Both the position numbers and the translations under genes were made by a program. DNA of 64,000 bases from Candidatus Sericytochromatia bacterium (GTDB lineage Bacteria > Cyanobacteriota > Sericytochromatia > UBA7694). The DNA lies in contig JADMKE010000004.1 in NCBI GenBank assembly GCA_018780035.1, positions 485,493 through 549,492 on the forward strand, in the 5' to 3' direction. This document shows positions 1 through 8,240 of this stretch, piece by piece; the first letter of the stretch is position 1, and each line of letters begins with the position of its first letter. The notes beneath the pieces are model-generated. The model was given only the letters and a program-made list of their open reading frames with translations. It did no database searches and was not told the DNA's origin.

Positions 1-1
1 A

Positions 2-430
2 CAGGAAATCCAGTGGGCACTGCAGTTGGAGCAGCGTGTCAAAGAGCAGCGCTATCAGCCCAATGCCCAGGAAGTGGCCGCTTATGAAAATATCGCCCAA
101 CGCCTGAACGCAGCCCAAGCGCCCGCCCAGCAACCTGCACCCCAGATGGTTGCCCAGCAGACGCCTCAGCAGGTCATGATGCCGCCCACGCCACAACAGG
201 TGCCAATTGTGCCTCAGCAGTATCCACATGTGCAAGGTCAGACACCGCAGTATATTGTGTCGCCTCAGCCCTTTGTGCCTCAGCAACAACCGCAGCAGAT
301 TCCGCCGGGTTATCAACAGACCGCGGGAATGCCTCAGCAGCCGCCTGGCATGCCAGGTATGCCGCCCCCCGGTCAGAAGCCCGGTTTTACAGACCGGCTT
401 AAAACTGCCTGGAACGCGCTCTGGGGTTAA
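2..430 (+). CDS. C-terminal part of a Pro/Gln-rich protein (5' end outside window)
   Basis: The reading frame is open from the window edge, so only the C-terminal 142 or so residues are visible; a TTG at 26 is an internal codon rather than a convincing start. The visible part begins with a charged helical stretch (residues such as LEQRVKEQRYQPNAQE), followed by about 80 residues dominated by Pro, Gln and Met with repeated PQQ and MPG motifs, and ends in a short amphipathic segment (FTDRLKTAWNALWG). No catalytic motif is visible. The composition suggests a flexible linker or tail of a structural or scaffold protein. It resembles in style the Pro/Gly/Met-rich linker in the FliF-like gene at the other end of the window, but no function can be assigned. 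Confidence 0.7.
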   Translation, partial: QEIQWALQLEQRVKEQRYQPNAQEVAAYENIAQRLNAAQAPAQQPAPQMVAQQTPQQVMMPPTPQQVPIVPQQYPHVQGQTPQYIVSPQPFVPQQQPQQIPPGYQQTAGMPQQPPGMPGMPPPGQKPGFTDRLKTAWNALWG

Positions 431-460
431 CCTCAGGCCAACGCGACTTCGTCGGTTTTT

Positions 461-509
461 GTCCCCCTGAGTTTGTTCCCTCCGCGTTCATGCTCAGGGG
501 GACCGTCTT
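461..509. terminator. Bidirectional intrinsic terminator between convergent genes
   Basis: An 11-bp perfect inverted repeat (GTCCCCCTGAG at 461-471, CTCAGGGGGAC at 493-503) is followed on the plus strand by CGTCTTTT. The 3' arm overlaps the stop codon of the convergent SDR gene, so it may end transcripts from both sides, although the plus-strand T-tract is short. Confidence 0.65.
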
Positions 510-1480
510 TTGTTCGGGATCTCCAACTGACGGAGTACCTCGGACAGTTCTTTAAAACGTGAATCCAAACCCAGACGTTCGGGAAAAAAACTATTGTAAA
601 TAAGTGAACGCTCTCTCAATGAGTGACGATCCCAGTCGCTCATGCGCTGAGACAGCAGCGGCAGTAAGAGTGGGAAAAGCCGTTCCAGTGACAATAGAGG
701 CATGGTTTTTGTCTGTGTATATAAACTCAATTCACTGAGTACCTGATTGACTGACTGAGCTGGGTTTCCCAATACCAGTTCTTGTTCCGTTGGTGGGTGC
801 TGAAGCCAATTCAGGATCAAATGGGCAATGTCTTCGGCATGAATCCAGTGAAAGGCCCCTTCTGCCTTAAGATAGCGCAACCAGGGCATCCAGGTGTGAA
901 GCTCTTTTAAACCTTGACTGGCAGCGCTGAAGGGGTGAGTCTGATCTCCGCCCAGAACCACAGTGGGGTAGAGAAAAATCAGTTTTGATCTCCATTGGGA
1001 TTGATGCAAGCTTAAATAACAGGCAGCTTTGCTGCGAATATAATCGGTGCCCGCCGAAAGGCTTCGGGGGCTGAATTGGCCCTTGCCGTTTAAGAGGCTG
1101 GCAGTGGAAAAATAAAAAATCTGGCGGCAAAGCATTGGATCCAAATAGTTGAATAATTTTAGACTTTGGCTGTGATTGACTTGGTAAACACCGGGTCCGC
1201 CCCATTGTACGGCGGTGTGGATCAGGACCTCTGTTTGAGAAATTTCGCTTTGCCAATCAGCAATTGAAGCCAAATCTCCAACCAAAATCCGCAAACGGGG
1301 ATGGTTTTGAATGGCTTCTGGCAGTTTTTCGGGCTGCCGGATCAAGGCAAAAATGGTGCATTGGGTCTGCTCTAAGAGTGTACTGAGGACATAACTGCCG
1401 ACACAACCACTGGCTCCTGTCAGGAAGATGCGTGAAGAGAGTAATTTGGCGTTGTTCAAACTATTTTTAGAATTAACCAT
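494..1480 (-). CDS. NAD(P)-dependent extended-SDR epimerase/dehydratase
   Basis: A 328-residue protein with an N-terminal Rossmann fold: the glycine-rich motif TGASGCVG lies at about residues 21-28, directly after the first beta strand (RIFLTG). The SDR active-site pair is visible as YIRSK (YxxxK) in the middle, preceded by a serine-rich strand (FSTAS). Length and motifs match extended SDRs that modify nucleotide sugars or reduce and epimerise related substrates; the substrate cannot be read from the sequence. The ATG start at 1480 lies in an AT-rich leader without a clear ribosome-binding site. It is transcribed alone, convergent with the upstream Pro/Gln-rich gene and divergent from the repeat lipoprotein. 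Confidence 0.85.
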   Translation of the reverse strand: MVNSKNSLNNAKLLSSRIFLTGASGCVGSYVLSTLLEQTQCTIFALIRQPEKLPEAIQNHPRLRILVGDLASIADWQSEISQTEVLIHTAVQWGGPGVYQVNHSQSLKLFNYLDPMLCRQIFYFSTASLLNGKGQFSPRSLSAGTDYIRSKAACYLSLHQSQWRSKLIFLYPTVVLGGDQTHPFSAASQGLKELHTWMPWLRYLKAEGAFHWIHAEDIAHLILNWLQHPPTEQELVLGNPAQSVNQVLSELSLYTQTKTMPLLSLERLFPLLLPLLSQRMSDWDRHSLRERSLIYNSFFPERLGLDSRFKELSEVLRQLEIPNKRRSP

Positions 1481-1675
1481 TTCTTAAATCAAACACAAGA
1501 CTAAATTAAGAAAGTTTTGGCCAGGGAAGCAGATAAGTACAGTGTGAGCCGGAATCTATTATCCGGAAGAGCGTAGAGACCTTCAACACTTTATATCCCA
1601 CTCCAGGGTCTTTATTCTCTCTCAATTTCAAGTGTACCGGCAAAATTGTTACAGAATGAAAAGAGGGAAGAAATT

Positions 1676-2215
1676 ATGTTTAAGACTATCAAACTTTTGG
1701 CCCTGGCTACGACTGCCTTTGTTGCCCTGACCGCCTGTGGCGCTCAGCAATACCCCATGAATCCTTATGGCTCCAGTTATGGATCCTCTTATGGAACCGG
1801 CTACGGCTCTAGTTACGGAACGGGTTATACCGATCCTTATGCGACGGGTTCTACCTACGGCACCGGTTACGGCACGACCCCCGGTTATGGTTCTACCTAC
1901 GGCACTGGCTACGGCACGACCCCTGGTTACGGTTCTACCTATGGCACTGGCTACGGCACGACCCCCGGTTATGGTTCTACCTACGGCACTGGCTACGGCA
2001 CGACCCCCGGTTACGGTTCTACCTACGGCACTGGCTACGGCACAACTCCTGCTTATGGCACTGGCTATGGCACGACCCCTGCTTATGGCACTGGTTACGG
2101 CACGACCCCCGGTTACGGTACCACCCCTTACGGCACTTACAATGCCAATACCAAAACCACGACTCCTGCTCAGACGACAACCACGACCCAGACCAATACC
2201 CAGGCTCGTCGCTAA
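1676..2215 (+). CDS. Tyr/Gly/Thr repeat lipoprotein A
   Basis: I place the start at ATG 1676, not the upstream frame at 1646, because a GAGGGA ribosome-binding site lies 5-10 bases before it and the protein then begins with a clean lipoprotein signal (MFKTIKLL, hydrophobic stretch, lipobox LTAC, lipidated Cys21). The mature 159-residue protein consists almost entirely of YGTGYGTTPGY-type repeats: five 14-residue units starting GSTYGTG and two 10-residue units, then a Thr/Gln-rich tail. There is no folded domain visible. It is the first of two tandem paralogues with the same signal peptide length and the same YGTYN motif at the end of the repeats. Likely surface or periplasmic face of a membrane; function unknown. 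Tyr/Gly richness suggests a disordered, possibly self-associating polymer (inference). Confidence 0.8.
   Translation: MFKTIKLLALATTAFVALTACGAQQYPMNPYGSSYGSSYGTGYGSSYGTGYTDPYATGSTYGTGYGTTPGYGSTYGTGYGTTPGYGSTYGTGYGTTPGYGSTYGTGYGTTPGYGSTYGTGYGTTPAYGTGYGTTPAYGTGYGTTPGYGTTPYGTYNANTKTTTPAQTTTTTQTNTQARR
1847..2116 (+). repeat. In-frame tandem repeats: 5 x 42 bp then 2 x 30 bp
   Basis: Codons for GSTYGTGYGTTP(G/A)Y repeat five times with a 42-bp period (1847-2056), then a shortened GTGYGTTP(A/G)Y unit repeats twice with a 30-bp period (2057-2116). Unit differences are mostly synonymous (tac/tat, ggc/ggt), which points to recent slippage or unequal exchange under protein-level constraint. Confidence 0.9.
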
Positions 2216-2254
2216 ATCTTACCCTCTTTTCCCCTCATTCTGTTGATCTGTTTA

Positions 2255-2293
2255 AATCCCTGTCTTCCAAAAGTGTGAAGACGGGGATTTTTT
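2255..2293 (+). terminator. Intrinsic terminator after lipoprotein A
   Basis: AATCCCTGTCTTC (2255-2267) pairs with GAAGACGGGGATT (2277-2289, one G-T pair), followed by six T residues. It separates the two paralogous lipoprotein genes, so each is probably its own transcription unit. Confidence 0.85.
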
Positions 2294-2335
2294 CATGAAA
2301 ATCAAAAAATCCGGATCAAAATTCGATCAAAACGC

Positions 2336-2364
2336 TTTACAAAAGACAGAAAATAGATTAAATT
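2336..2364 (+). promoter_or_regulatory. Candidate sigma70-type promoter of lipoprotein B
   Basis: TTTACA (2336-2341) and TAAATT (2359-2364) are spaced by 17 bp, 36 bp upstream of the chosen start at 2400. The -10 matches consensus at four of six positions. Support is by spacing and position only. Confidence 0.4.
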
Positions 2365-2399
2365 AAGATTATGGATAATTAAAAATGAGGTTCGAGCAT

Positions 2400-3023
2400 A
2401 TGTTTAAAACAGTCAAACTTCTGGTTCTTTCTGCCCTTCTGGCTACCAGCTTTACGGCCTGTGGTTATCAACAGCCCATGTACCCAGGCTATGGCACCGG
2501 CTACGGCACTGACCCCTATGGTACCGGCTACGGCACCGGCACCGGTTATGGAACAGGTTACGGCACTGGCACGGGTTATGGCACAGGTTACGGTACGACC
2601 CCCGGCTACGGCACAGGTTATGGCACGGGCACTGGCTATGGTGGTGGTTATGGCTATACCGACCCCTATGGCACCGGCACAGGCTATGGCACGACCCCCG
2701 GTTATGGCACAGGTTATGGCACTGGCTACGGTACAACTCCCGGTTACGGCACAGGTTATGGCACTGGCTACGGTACAACTCCCGGCTATGGCACGGGTTA
2801 TGGCACTGGCTACGGTACCACTCCCGGCTATGGCACGGGTTATGGCACTGGTTATGGTACCACCCCCAGTTACGGCACTGGCTACGGCACGACCCCCGGT
2901 TATGGTACCGGTTATGGTTCCACCCCTTACGGCACCTATAATGCTGCCAATACAGCACAAGCAGCTCCAGCTGCAACTCAAACTCAGTCAACAACAGCTG
3001 CTGCCGCTACCCCCAAAAAGTAA
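2400..3023 (+). CDS. Tyr/Gly/Thr repeat lipoprotein B
   Basis: Paralogue of the preceding gene. The ATG at 2400 is preferred over ATG 2385 because a GAGG at 2387-2390 is well placed for it and because the protein then starts MFKTVKLL with lipobox FTAC and lipidated Cys21, exactly as in the first paralogue. The 207-residue product is built from GTGYGTG and GTGYGTTPGY units, interrupted by a GGGYGYTDPYG insert, and ends in an Ala/Thr/Gln-rich tail with KK. The shared signal peptide, shared YGTYN end motif and different repeat unit lengths suggest an old duplication followed by independent repeat expansion. Function unknown; a secreted or surface-anchored low-complexity polymer is the only thing the sequence supports. 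Confidence 0.8.
   Translation: MFKTVKLLVLSALLATSFTACGYQQPMYPGYGTGYGTDPYGTGYGTGTGYGTGYGTGTGYGTGYGTTPGYGTGYGTGTGYGGGYGYTDPYGTGTGYGTTPGYGTGYGTGYGTTPGYGTGYGTGYGTTPGYGTGYGTGYGTTPGYGTGYGTGYGTTPSYGTGYGTTPGYGTGYGSTPYGTYNAANTAQAAPAATQTQSTTAAAATPKK
2485..2930 (+). repeat. Degenerate in-frame GTGYGT / GTGYGTTPGY repeats
   Basis: Most of the coding region of lipoprotein B is a nested repeat. The most regular stretch is the four-fold GYGTTPGYGTGYGT unit between about 2680 and 2880. The repeats cause long antisense open frames on the opposite strand that are not genes. Confidence 0.85.
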
Positions 3024-3051
3024 ATTTATTGAATTTTAATTATCCAATTGT

Positions 3052-3088
3052 GCCCGTCTCGAGGAAATCCCGAGACGGGCTTTTTTTA
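3052..3088 (+). terminator. Strong intrinsic terminator after lipoprotein B
   Basis: GCCCGTCTCG (3052-3061) pairs perfectly with CGAGACGGGC (3071-3080), with a nine-base loop and seven T residues following. Confidence 0.95.
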
Positions 3089-3428
3089 TTCACATTTTCT
3101 GCTGGGGTTCTGTTCTGATTGGGATTTGCCAATGTTCACGGGGAGATATGATAGAATAGGGAAAGAGCCAAAAGCGATTTGAAAAAAGAACTTCTGCTCT
3201 TTGTAAGATATTTGCATCATATATCCAGCGTGCCCGATTGTCTTTTCTTTGAGTAAAGAGAACATAAGGCATCTTTAAAGCACCGGATATTATTTTAACA
3301 AGCTCGTATTTGTGTTTGAATCAGGTGCCATTTGTCTTAAATGGTGCTTTTGTACCTTGATAATTAAATAATTTACTCTCCTCCACAAATGCAGCTATTT
3401 TTTAAGAAAAGAGGTAAACAGAACTATT
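3089..3428. other. Intergenic region / leader upstream of the RNase E/G gene
   Basis: No convincing gene. A 60-codon minus-strand frame (3090-3272) has no ribosome-binding site and no recognisable features. The region is AT-rich and holds the hairpin described at 3324-3351 and the ribosome-binding site AAGAGGT just before 3415. It probably contains the promoter and long 5' leader of the downstream operon. Confidence 0.6.
3324..3351 (+). terminator. Terminator-like hairpin in the RNase E/G leader
   Basis: GGTGCCATTT (3324-3333) can pair with AAATGGTGCT (3339-3348) through ten pairs, three of them G-U, with a five-base loop and a TTTT run directly after. It lies 78 bases before the start codon, so it could be an attenuator or an RNA element in the leader rather than the end of an upstream transcript. 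Confidence 0.45.
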
Positions 3429-5438
3429 GTGTCAAGGGAAATAGTCGTAAGTGAAGCGGATAAAATCGCGGTAGTACTAGATAACGGAGTTGTCGCAGAG
3501 TTTTATCTGAGTGAGGGGGAGCAGTTTGTCGGAGATATTATTCTGGCCTCTGTTGAATCCATCGTCCCCGCCATTGAGGCCTCATTCCTGGATATTGGGC
3601 GGGAAAAAAGCGGATTTATTCATGTCTCCGATCTGCCTGCCAGCAAGAAGCAACAAAGTGGCATCCGTCAGTTTTTAAAACCCCAACAACACATGCTTGT
3701 TCAGGTCACCCGTGAACCTACAGGGAACAAAGGGGCCTGTCTGACGGGATTCATCCAATTGCCCGGTCGCTATCTGGTGCTCACCCCCTTCGAACGACGT
3801 ATTGGCCTTTCTAAACGCATTTATGATGCCCGGGAACGGGCTCGCCTTTCACGGATCGCAAGAATCATCTGCGGTTCGGGTTATGGTATCGTTTTGCGTC
3901 CTGAGGCCGTAGGTCAATCTGAACAGACGTTACGTGATGATTTAAAATTATTATTGGCCCGCTGGAAACACATTCTCCAGATCTCAGAAAAAGCCACCCC
4001 AGGTACGACTTTGTATCGGGATCAGGATATTCTGGAACGAATTCTGCGTGAAGGTGCCACCCATTCCGTCAACCGGATCGTGGTGGACAGTCAGGCAACC
4101 TATGAACGTGCGCTGAAATACCTGAACAATTGGTCAGATACCCAAGCGCGCAACAAACTGCGCCTCTACAGTGGCAATGTGCCTGTCTTAAGCTATTACG
4201 GGATTTATCAACAGTTAGAGACCGCGATTCAGCCTTTGGTGCAGTTGCCCAGTGGCGGTACACTCGTGATCCAGCCGACCGAGGCTTTGACCTCGATTGA
4301 TATCAATACCAGTTCCATGACATCCACGGACAATCAGCCTGAGACCATCCTCCGAACCAATTGTGAGGCGGCTGAAGAGATTGCCCGTCAATTGGTGCTG
4401 CGCGATATTGGTGGCGTGATTGTGATTGACTTTATTGATATGGACAATCCCCGCGATCAGCAGATTGTCTGGCAGAAGCTCTCAGATGCCTTACATGGCG
4501 ACAAAGCCCAACCTCAGATCAATTATTTTTCTGAATTTGGGCTGGTTGAAATGACCCGCCGCCGTCAGCGTCAGCGCTTGAGTGAGATGTTGACCATGCC
4601 TTGCCCGACCTGTCAGGGCATTGGCCGGATCCGCAACCTCTTTTACCGGGCTGATGTGATGACCCATGATGGCATGAAAATGCGCATTCCTGTCACGACC
4701 CCTGCTGAAAAGAGCAGCCGTTTTAGAGCGGGTTCTGAAAAATCAACAGCTCCCCCTGTGCCCACCTCTTCTCTGCCTGCACCTGCGCCCAAAACCCGTG
4801 AAAACGGGGGCCGGTCGAAGCCTGCTGCGCCGATTGAAAAGACGGTTTCGGCGCCACCCCCCTCGATGCCGATCGTGCAAGAACCCGTGGCCAAAGAAAA
4901 GCCTCAAACCAATGAGCGTCCCGAAGATCTGCTCTTTGATGAAAGCTATTTTACGGGTGAAATTACCGATGAGCGTTTGGGTGAATTTATTGAACGCGAA
5001 GACTCCCTGAATGTCTCTGGCAAATTGGCCAGCCGTTTGGATGAGCTTTTGAGCCAAATTGACAGCGATGGTTTGCAGAGTATTTTGCAGCCGATGGGAT
5101 CTCCTGAGCCCGAAGAAGAATTTTCTGGCCGTGAGAGAAGTGAATCGCGGTCTCGCGATGAACGTTCCCATGATTCGGTTTCTGAGCACGGATCTGATGA
5201 GTTCGACACCTCTGAAGAGGCGGTCTCTGCTTTCATTGAGGAAGAAGAAGACGCAGCGCCTGCTGACGATGTTGAAGATGCGCATCAATCTGATTCGGCT
5301 GATGAGCCCGAAAGTGCAGTTTCTGATGACGAAGATGGATCAGAAGAAGCGGTACCTGAACCTGTCGTCAAAGCCAAACCTGCCAAAAAATTGCTGACCC
5401 GTCGGCGTACGATTCGCAGCTTTAAGCCCAAAAAATAG
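3429..5438 (+). CDS. rng: Ribonuclease E/G family endoribonuclease with long acidic tail
   Basis: Single-strand endoribonuclease for mRNA decay and RNA maturation. Residues 1-410 match the RNase E/G core: an S1-type RNA-binding segment at about 35-120 (VGDIILASVESIVPAIEASF), metal-binding aspartates Asp291 (SIDINTSS) and Asp334 (VIVIDFIDMDNP), exactly 43 residues apart as in the E. coli enzyme, and the Zn-link motif CPTC at 392-395. Residues 410-669 are predicted disordered: Pro/Ala/Glu-rich, then strongly acidic, ending in a basic tail (KKLLTRRRTIRSFKPKK). RNase G lacks such a tail, so this could act as an RNase E with a scaffold region. The start is a GTG at 3429, 14 bases after GAGG; an ATT directly before it is in frame. 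First gene of an operon, three bases before lipA. Confidence 0.92.
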   Translation: MSREIVVSEADKIAVVLDNGVVAEFYLSEGEQFVGDIILASVESIVPAIEASFLDIGREKSGFIHVSDLPASKKQQSGIRQFLKPQQHMLVQVTREPTGNKGACLTGFIQLPGRYLVLTPFERRIGLSKRIYDARERARLSRIARIICGSGYGIVLRPEAVGQSEQTLRDDLKLLLARWKHILQISEKATPGTTLYRDQDILERILREGATHSVNRIVVDSQATYERALKYLNNWSDTQARNKLRLYSGNVPVLSYYGIYQQLETAIQPLVQLPSGGTLVIQPTEALTSIDINTSSMTSTDNQPETILRTNCEAAEEIARQLVLRDIGGVIVIDFIDMDNPRDQQIVWQKLSDALHGDKAQPQINYFSEFGLVEMTRRRQRQRLSEMLTMPCPTCQGIGRIRNLFYRADVMTHDGMKMRIPVTTPAEKSSRFRAGSEKSTAPPVPTSSLPAPAPKTRENGGRSKPAAPIEKTVSAPPPSMPIVQEPVAKEKPQTNERPEDLLFDESYFTGEITDERLGEFIEREDSLNVSGKLASRLDELLSQIDSDGLQSILQPMGSPEPEEEFSGRERSESRSRDERSHDSVSEHGSDEFDTSEEAVSAFIEEEEDAAPADDVEDAHQSDSADEPESAVSDDEDGSEEAVPEPVVKAKPAKKLLTRRRTIRSFKPKK

Positions 5439-5441
5439 GCC

Positions 5442-6350
5442 ATGCTCAAAGATCTGCCGCTTCCCCGTCAGCCCAAACCACCCTGGCTCAAGGTCCGCTT
5501 GGCCGGGGGGGAGAACTATGTCCATCTGAAACAGATTTTGCGCGAACGCAATTTGCACACGGTCTGTGAAGAGGCGCGTTGTCCCAATTTGGGTGAATGC
5601 TGGGGGGGCGGCACCGCCACCTTTATGCTGATGGGAGATACCTGTACCCGGGGCTGTCGTTTTTGTGCTGTGAAAACGGCCAAACGGGGACAGCCCCTCG
5701 ACCCCGATGAACCCCAAAAGGTGGCGGAAGCCATTGCCGCTATGGATTTGGACTACGTGGTATTGACCTCCGTCGATCGCGATGATTTGCCTGACGGTGG
5801 TGCAGACCATTTTGCCCGGACAGTGGAAGCCATTCGTTTGGCCCATCCCCGGATTTTAACCGAGGTGCTGATCCCCGATTTTCAGGGAGATCAAGCTGCT
5901 TTGGATCGGCTGATTGCGGCCCGCCCCGATGTGATAGCTCACAATCTCGAAACCGTGAAACGGCTTTCGCGGCAGGTGCGTGACGCCAAGGCCGATTACC
6001 AGGTCTCTTTGGATGTCTTGGGATATGTCAAAGCGGCAGACCCGACGCGTTACACCAAATCTGCGCTGATGCTGGGTTTGAATGAAACAGATGCAGAGAT
6101 CGGTGCCGCTTTGGACGATTTGCGCGCTTATCAGGTGGATATTCTGACCATGGGTCAATACCTTCAACCCACGCCCAAACACCTGCCTGTTCAGCATTTT
6201 GTGCCACCTGAGCAATTTGAACACTGGCAGCAGGTTTGTGCCGAAAAGGGATTTTTGTTTAGCGCTTGTGGTCCGCTCGTGCGCAGCTCTTATCGGGCCG
6301 GTGAGTTTTTTATCAAAAACCTCTTGCAGAAGGAGCTTCCCCATGATTGA
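5442..6350 (+). CDS. lipA: Lipoyl synthase
   Basis: Radical-SAM enzyme that inserts two sulphur atoms into protein-bound octanoyl groups to make lipoyl cofactor. Both cluster motifs are complete: the auxiliary cluster CX4CX5C (Cys42, Cys47, Cys53) and the radical-SAM CX3CX2C (Cys68, Cys72, Cys75), and the C-terminal RSSY serine motif that ligates the auxiliary cluster is present. The length, 302 residues, is normal. The ATG follows the RNase stop by three bases and the stop overlaps the start of the E2 gene by eight bases, so translation is probably coupled. Confidence 0.97.
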   Translation: MLKDLPLPRQPKPPWLKVRLAGGENYVHLKQILRERNLHTVCEEARCPNLGECWGGGTATFMLMGDTCTRGCRFCAVKTAKRGQPLDPDEPQKVAEAIAAMDLDYVVLTSVDRDDLPDGGADHFARTVEAIRLAHPRILTEVLIPDFQGDQAALDRLIAARPDVIAHNLETVKRLSRQVRDAKADYQVSLDVLGYVKAADPTRYTKSALMLGLNETDAEIGAALDDLRAYQVDILTMGQYLQPTPKHLPVQHFVPPEQFEHWQQVCAEKGFLFSACGPLVRSSYRAGEFFIKNLLQKELPHD

Positions 6351-7590
6351 AGTTCGTTTGCCGCCGATTGGCGAAGGCATCGCCGAGGGGGAAATTGTCA
6401 AATGGATCGTGCAAAAAGGCCAGCAAATTGAAGCCGAACAGCCCCTTTTAGAGGTCTTGACCGACAAAGCGGCGGTTGAAATCCCCGCTCCCCAGGGGGG
6501 CATTGTGGCAGAATTGCTCTTTCAAGAGGGCGATTTGGTGCCTGTTGGCAGTGTGGTTGCACGTTTGAGTCAGGGCGAAGAAGTGAAAACGCATTCGGTT
6601 GCTGAGACTCTGAGCGTCTCCAGCCCGGCTGTGTCTGAATCCTCTGCAACGGTTTCCCAGCCTCAAGCCAGTGATGTTGCTATGGCTACACCAGCGGTGC
6701 GCCAAAAAGCCCGAGAAAAGGGTTTGGAACTCAGTCAAGTCAATGGAACCGGTCCTTTTGGGCGAATTCTGATGGAAGATCTGGAACGCCATGTTCCTGG
6801 CTTGCCTGCCTCACGATCTGATGCAGTCATCCAGCCTATTTCTGTTTCTGCTCAATCTGCTGTGCCTCCTGTTCGCTCCGCCTTGCCTGCTGCACAAGAA
6901 GAGCGGATTCCCCTGCGCGGGATTCGCCGCAAAATTGCCGAGCAAATGGTCCGGTCCAAATACACGGCCCCGGATTTTCTCTATGCAGATGAAGCGGACT
7001 TTAATGAATTGGTCGCCTGGCGCAAAGAATTGTCCGAGTGGGTCAAACCCCAAGGGGTCAAGCTCACTTATTTGCCTTTTCTGATCAAGGCGCTTATTTC
7101 TGCTTTAAAGGCCTATCCGACGCTCAATGCCTCACTCGATGAAGCCACACAGGAGTTGGTGCTCAAAAAGGTTTACCATATGGGCATTGCCGCTGCTTCC
7201 CCACAGGGTTTGTTGGTGCCCGTGATTCAAAATGCGGATCAGCTTTCAATTCTCGATTTGGCCCGCGAAATTGAGCGTTTGAGTGGGGCGGTGCGCGAAG
7301 GCAAAGCCAAACCCGACGAACTCAAAGGCAGTACCTTTACGATCACCAATATTGGTGTGATTGGCGGCTTGATCTCCGCGCCGATTATCAATTACCCCGA
7401 AGTCGCCATTTTGGGCTTCAACAAAATTTATCAAAAGCCCGTGGTCTGGCAGGGTGAAATTGTGGCCCGTTGGGTCTGTACCCTTTCGCTTTCGGTCGAT
7501 CACCGTGTGGTGGATGGGGCCGATGCCGCTTATTTTTTGAGGCATATGATTCAATTGCTTGAAAACCCCAAGCGCCTGTTATTGGCATAA
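6343..7590 (+). CDS. Dihydrolipoamide acyltransferase, E2 of a 2-oxo acid dehydrogenase complex
   Basis: The start is ATG 6343 with AGAAGGAG upstream; a longer frame reaching into lipA is not the gene. The 415-residue protein has one lipoyl domain (residues 1-80, attachment Lys42 in TDKAAVEI), a Ser/Val/Ala/Gln linker, an E1/E3-binding domain (about 112-150, TPAVRQKAREKGLEL), a second linker and the acyltransferase domain (about 185-415) with the active-site HRVVDGAD motif (His387, Asp391). The TDKAxVEI lipoyl motif is typical of branched-chain or acetoin-type E2s rather than pyruvate E2, but substrate is not certain. No E1 or E3 gene is in the window. It sits between lipA and lipB, the enzymes that modify Lys42. 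Confidence 0.92.
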   Translation: MIEVRLPPIGEGIAEGEIVKWIVQKGQQIEAEQPLLEVLTDKAAVEIPAPQGGIVAELLFQEGDLVPVGSVVARLSQGEEVKTHSVAETLSVSSPAVSESSATVSQPQASDVAMATPAVRQKAREKGLELSQVNGTGPFGRILMEDLERHVPGLPASRSDAVIQPISVSAQSAVPPVRSALPAAQEERIPLRGIRRKIAEQMVRSKYTAPDFLYADEADFNELVAWRKELSEWVKPQGVKLTYLPFLIKALISALKAYPTLNASLDEATQELVLKKVYHMGIAAASPQGLLVPVIQNADQLSILDLAREIERLSGAVREGKAKPDELKGSTFTITNIGVIGGLISAPIINYPEVAILGFNKIYQKPVVWQGEIVARWVCTLSLSVDHRVVDGADAAYFLRHMIQLLENPKRLLLA

Positions 7591-7598
7591 ATGTCGGC

Positions 7599-8240
7599 GT
7601 GACTGTTTTGGGTGGCCTTGAAGTTCACGATCTGGGGCTGCGTGACTATGCGGAAATTTGGGAATTGCAAAAAGAGCGTGTCGCTATGCGGGCGCGGCAA
7701 GAAATTCCCAATCAATTGCTGTTGGTTGAACATCCTCCCGTTTTGACCTGTGGTCGGCGCTTTCAGTCCCAAAACCTGCGCTTACAACCCCCTGAGCAGA
7801 TTCCTGTTTACGCGGTCGAACGGGGCGGGGATATTTCGTTTCATGAGCCGGGTCAGCTGGTGGGGTATCCGATCATTTGGCTGCCTCCTGAAAAGCGCGA
7901 TGTGCTGGCTTTTTTGAAGCTATTGGAACAGACCCTGATCCGCACATTGACCGATCTCCGGGCGCCTGCCCGGAGCCATTCCGAAGCCGGACATACAGGG
8001 GTTTGGATCGGGGAGCGCAAAGTGGCCTCGATTGGCATTGCTCTGCGGCGCTGGGTGGTCTGGCATGGCTTTGCACTCAATGTGAACAATTCCCTGGGGC
8101 TTTTAAAATATATGAATCCCTGTGGATTTTCGCCAGAGGTCATGATCTCTCTGAAAGAATGGGGTCAAAGCGAGTACAATATGAAATATATCAAGGAACG
8201 GGTGAGTGCCCATTTTCAGGAGCTATTGTCGCTGGCATGA
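7599..8240 (+). CDS. lipB: Octanoyl-ACP:protein octanoyltransferase
   Basis: Transfers octanoate from acyl carrier protein to the lipoyl-domain lysine; LipA then completes the cofactor. The 213-residue product has the family motifs LLVEHPPVLTCGRR, RGGDISFHEPGQLVGYP and the catalytic cysteine Cys175 in MNPCGF, with the partner lysine in ERKVASIGIA. Translation starts at GTG 7599, eight bases after the E2 stop; an ATG at 7591 leads to an immediate stop. Its end overlaps the start of cheB by four bases. Confidence 0.95.
   Translation: MTVLGGLEVHDLGLRDYAEIWELQKERVAMRARQEIPNQLLLVEHPPVLTCGRRFQSQNLRLQPPEQIPVYAVERGGDISFHEPGQLVGYPIIWLPPEKRDVLAFLKLLEQTLIRTLTDLRAPARSHSEAGHTGVWIGERKVASIGIALRRWVVWHGFALNVNNSLGLLKYMNPCGFSPEVMISLKEWGQSEYNMKYIKERVSAHFQELLSLA

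Noticed and set aside
1847-2116. Regular 42-bp repeats as a possible CRISPR or tandem-repeat locus
   Set aside because: They are in frame within a coding gene, have no spacers and vary mainly synonymously.
2379-2994. Long antisense open frames over the repeat lipoprotein B
   Set aside because: They are by-products of the GC-rich repeats; no ribosome-binding site, and the low-complexity translations (SAITCAIT or CHNLCHNR) are unlike real proteins.
3090-3272. 60-codon minus-strand frame upstream of the RNase gene
   Set aside because: No ribosome-binding site, no recognisable composition, and overlaps the terminator region.
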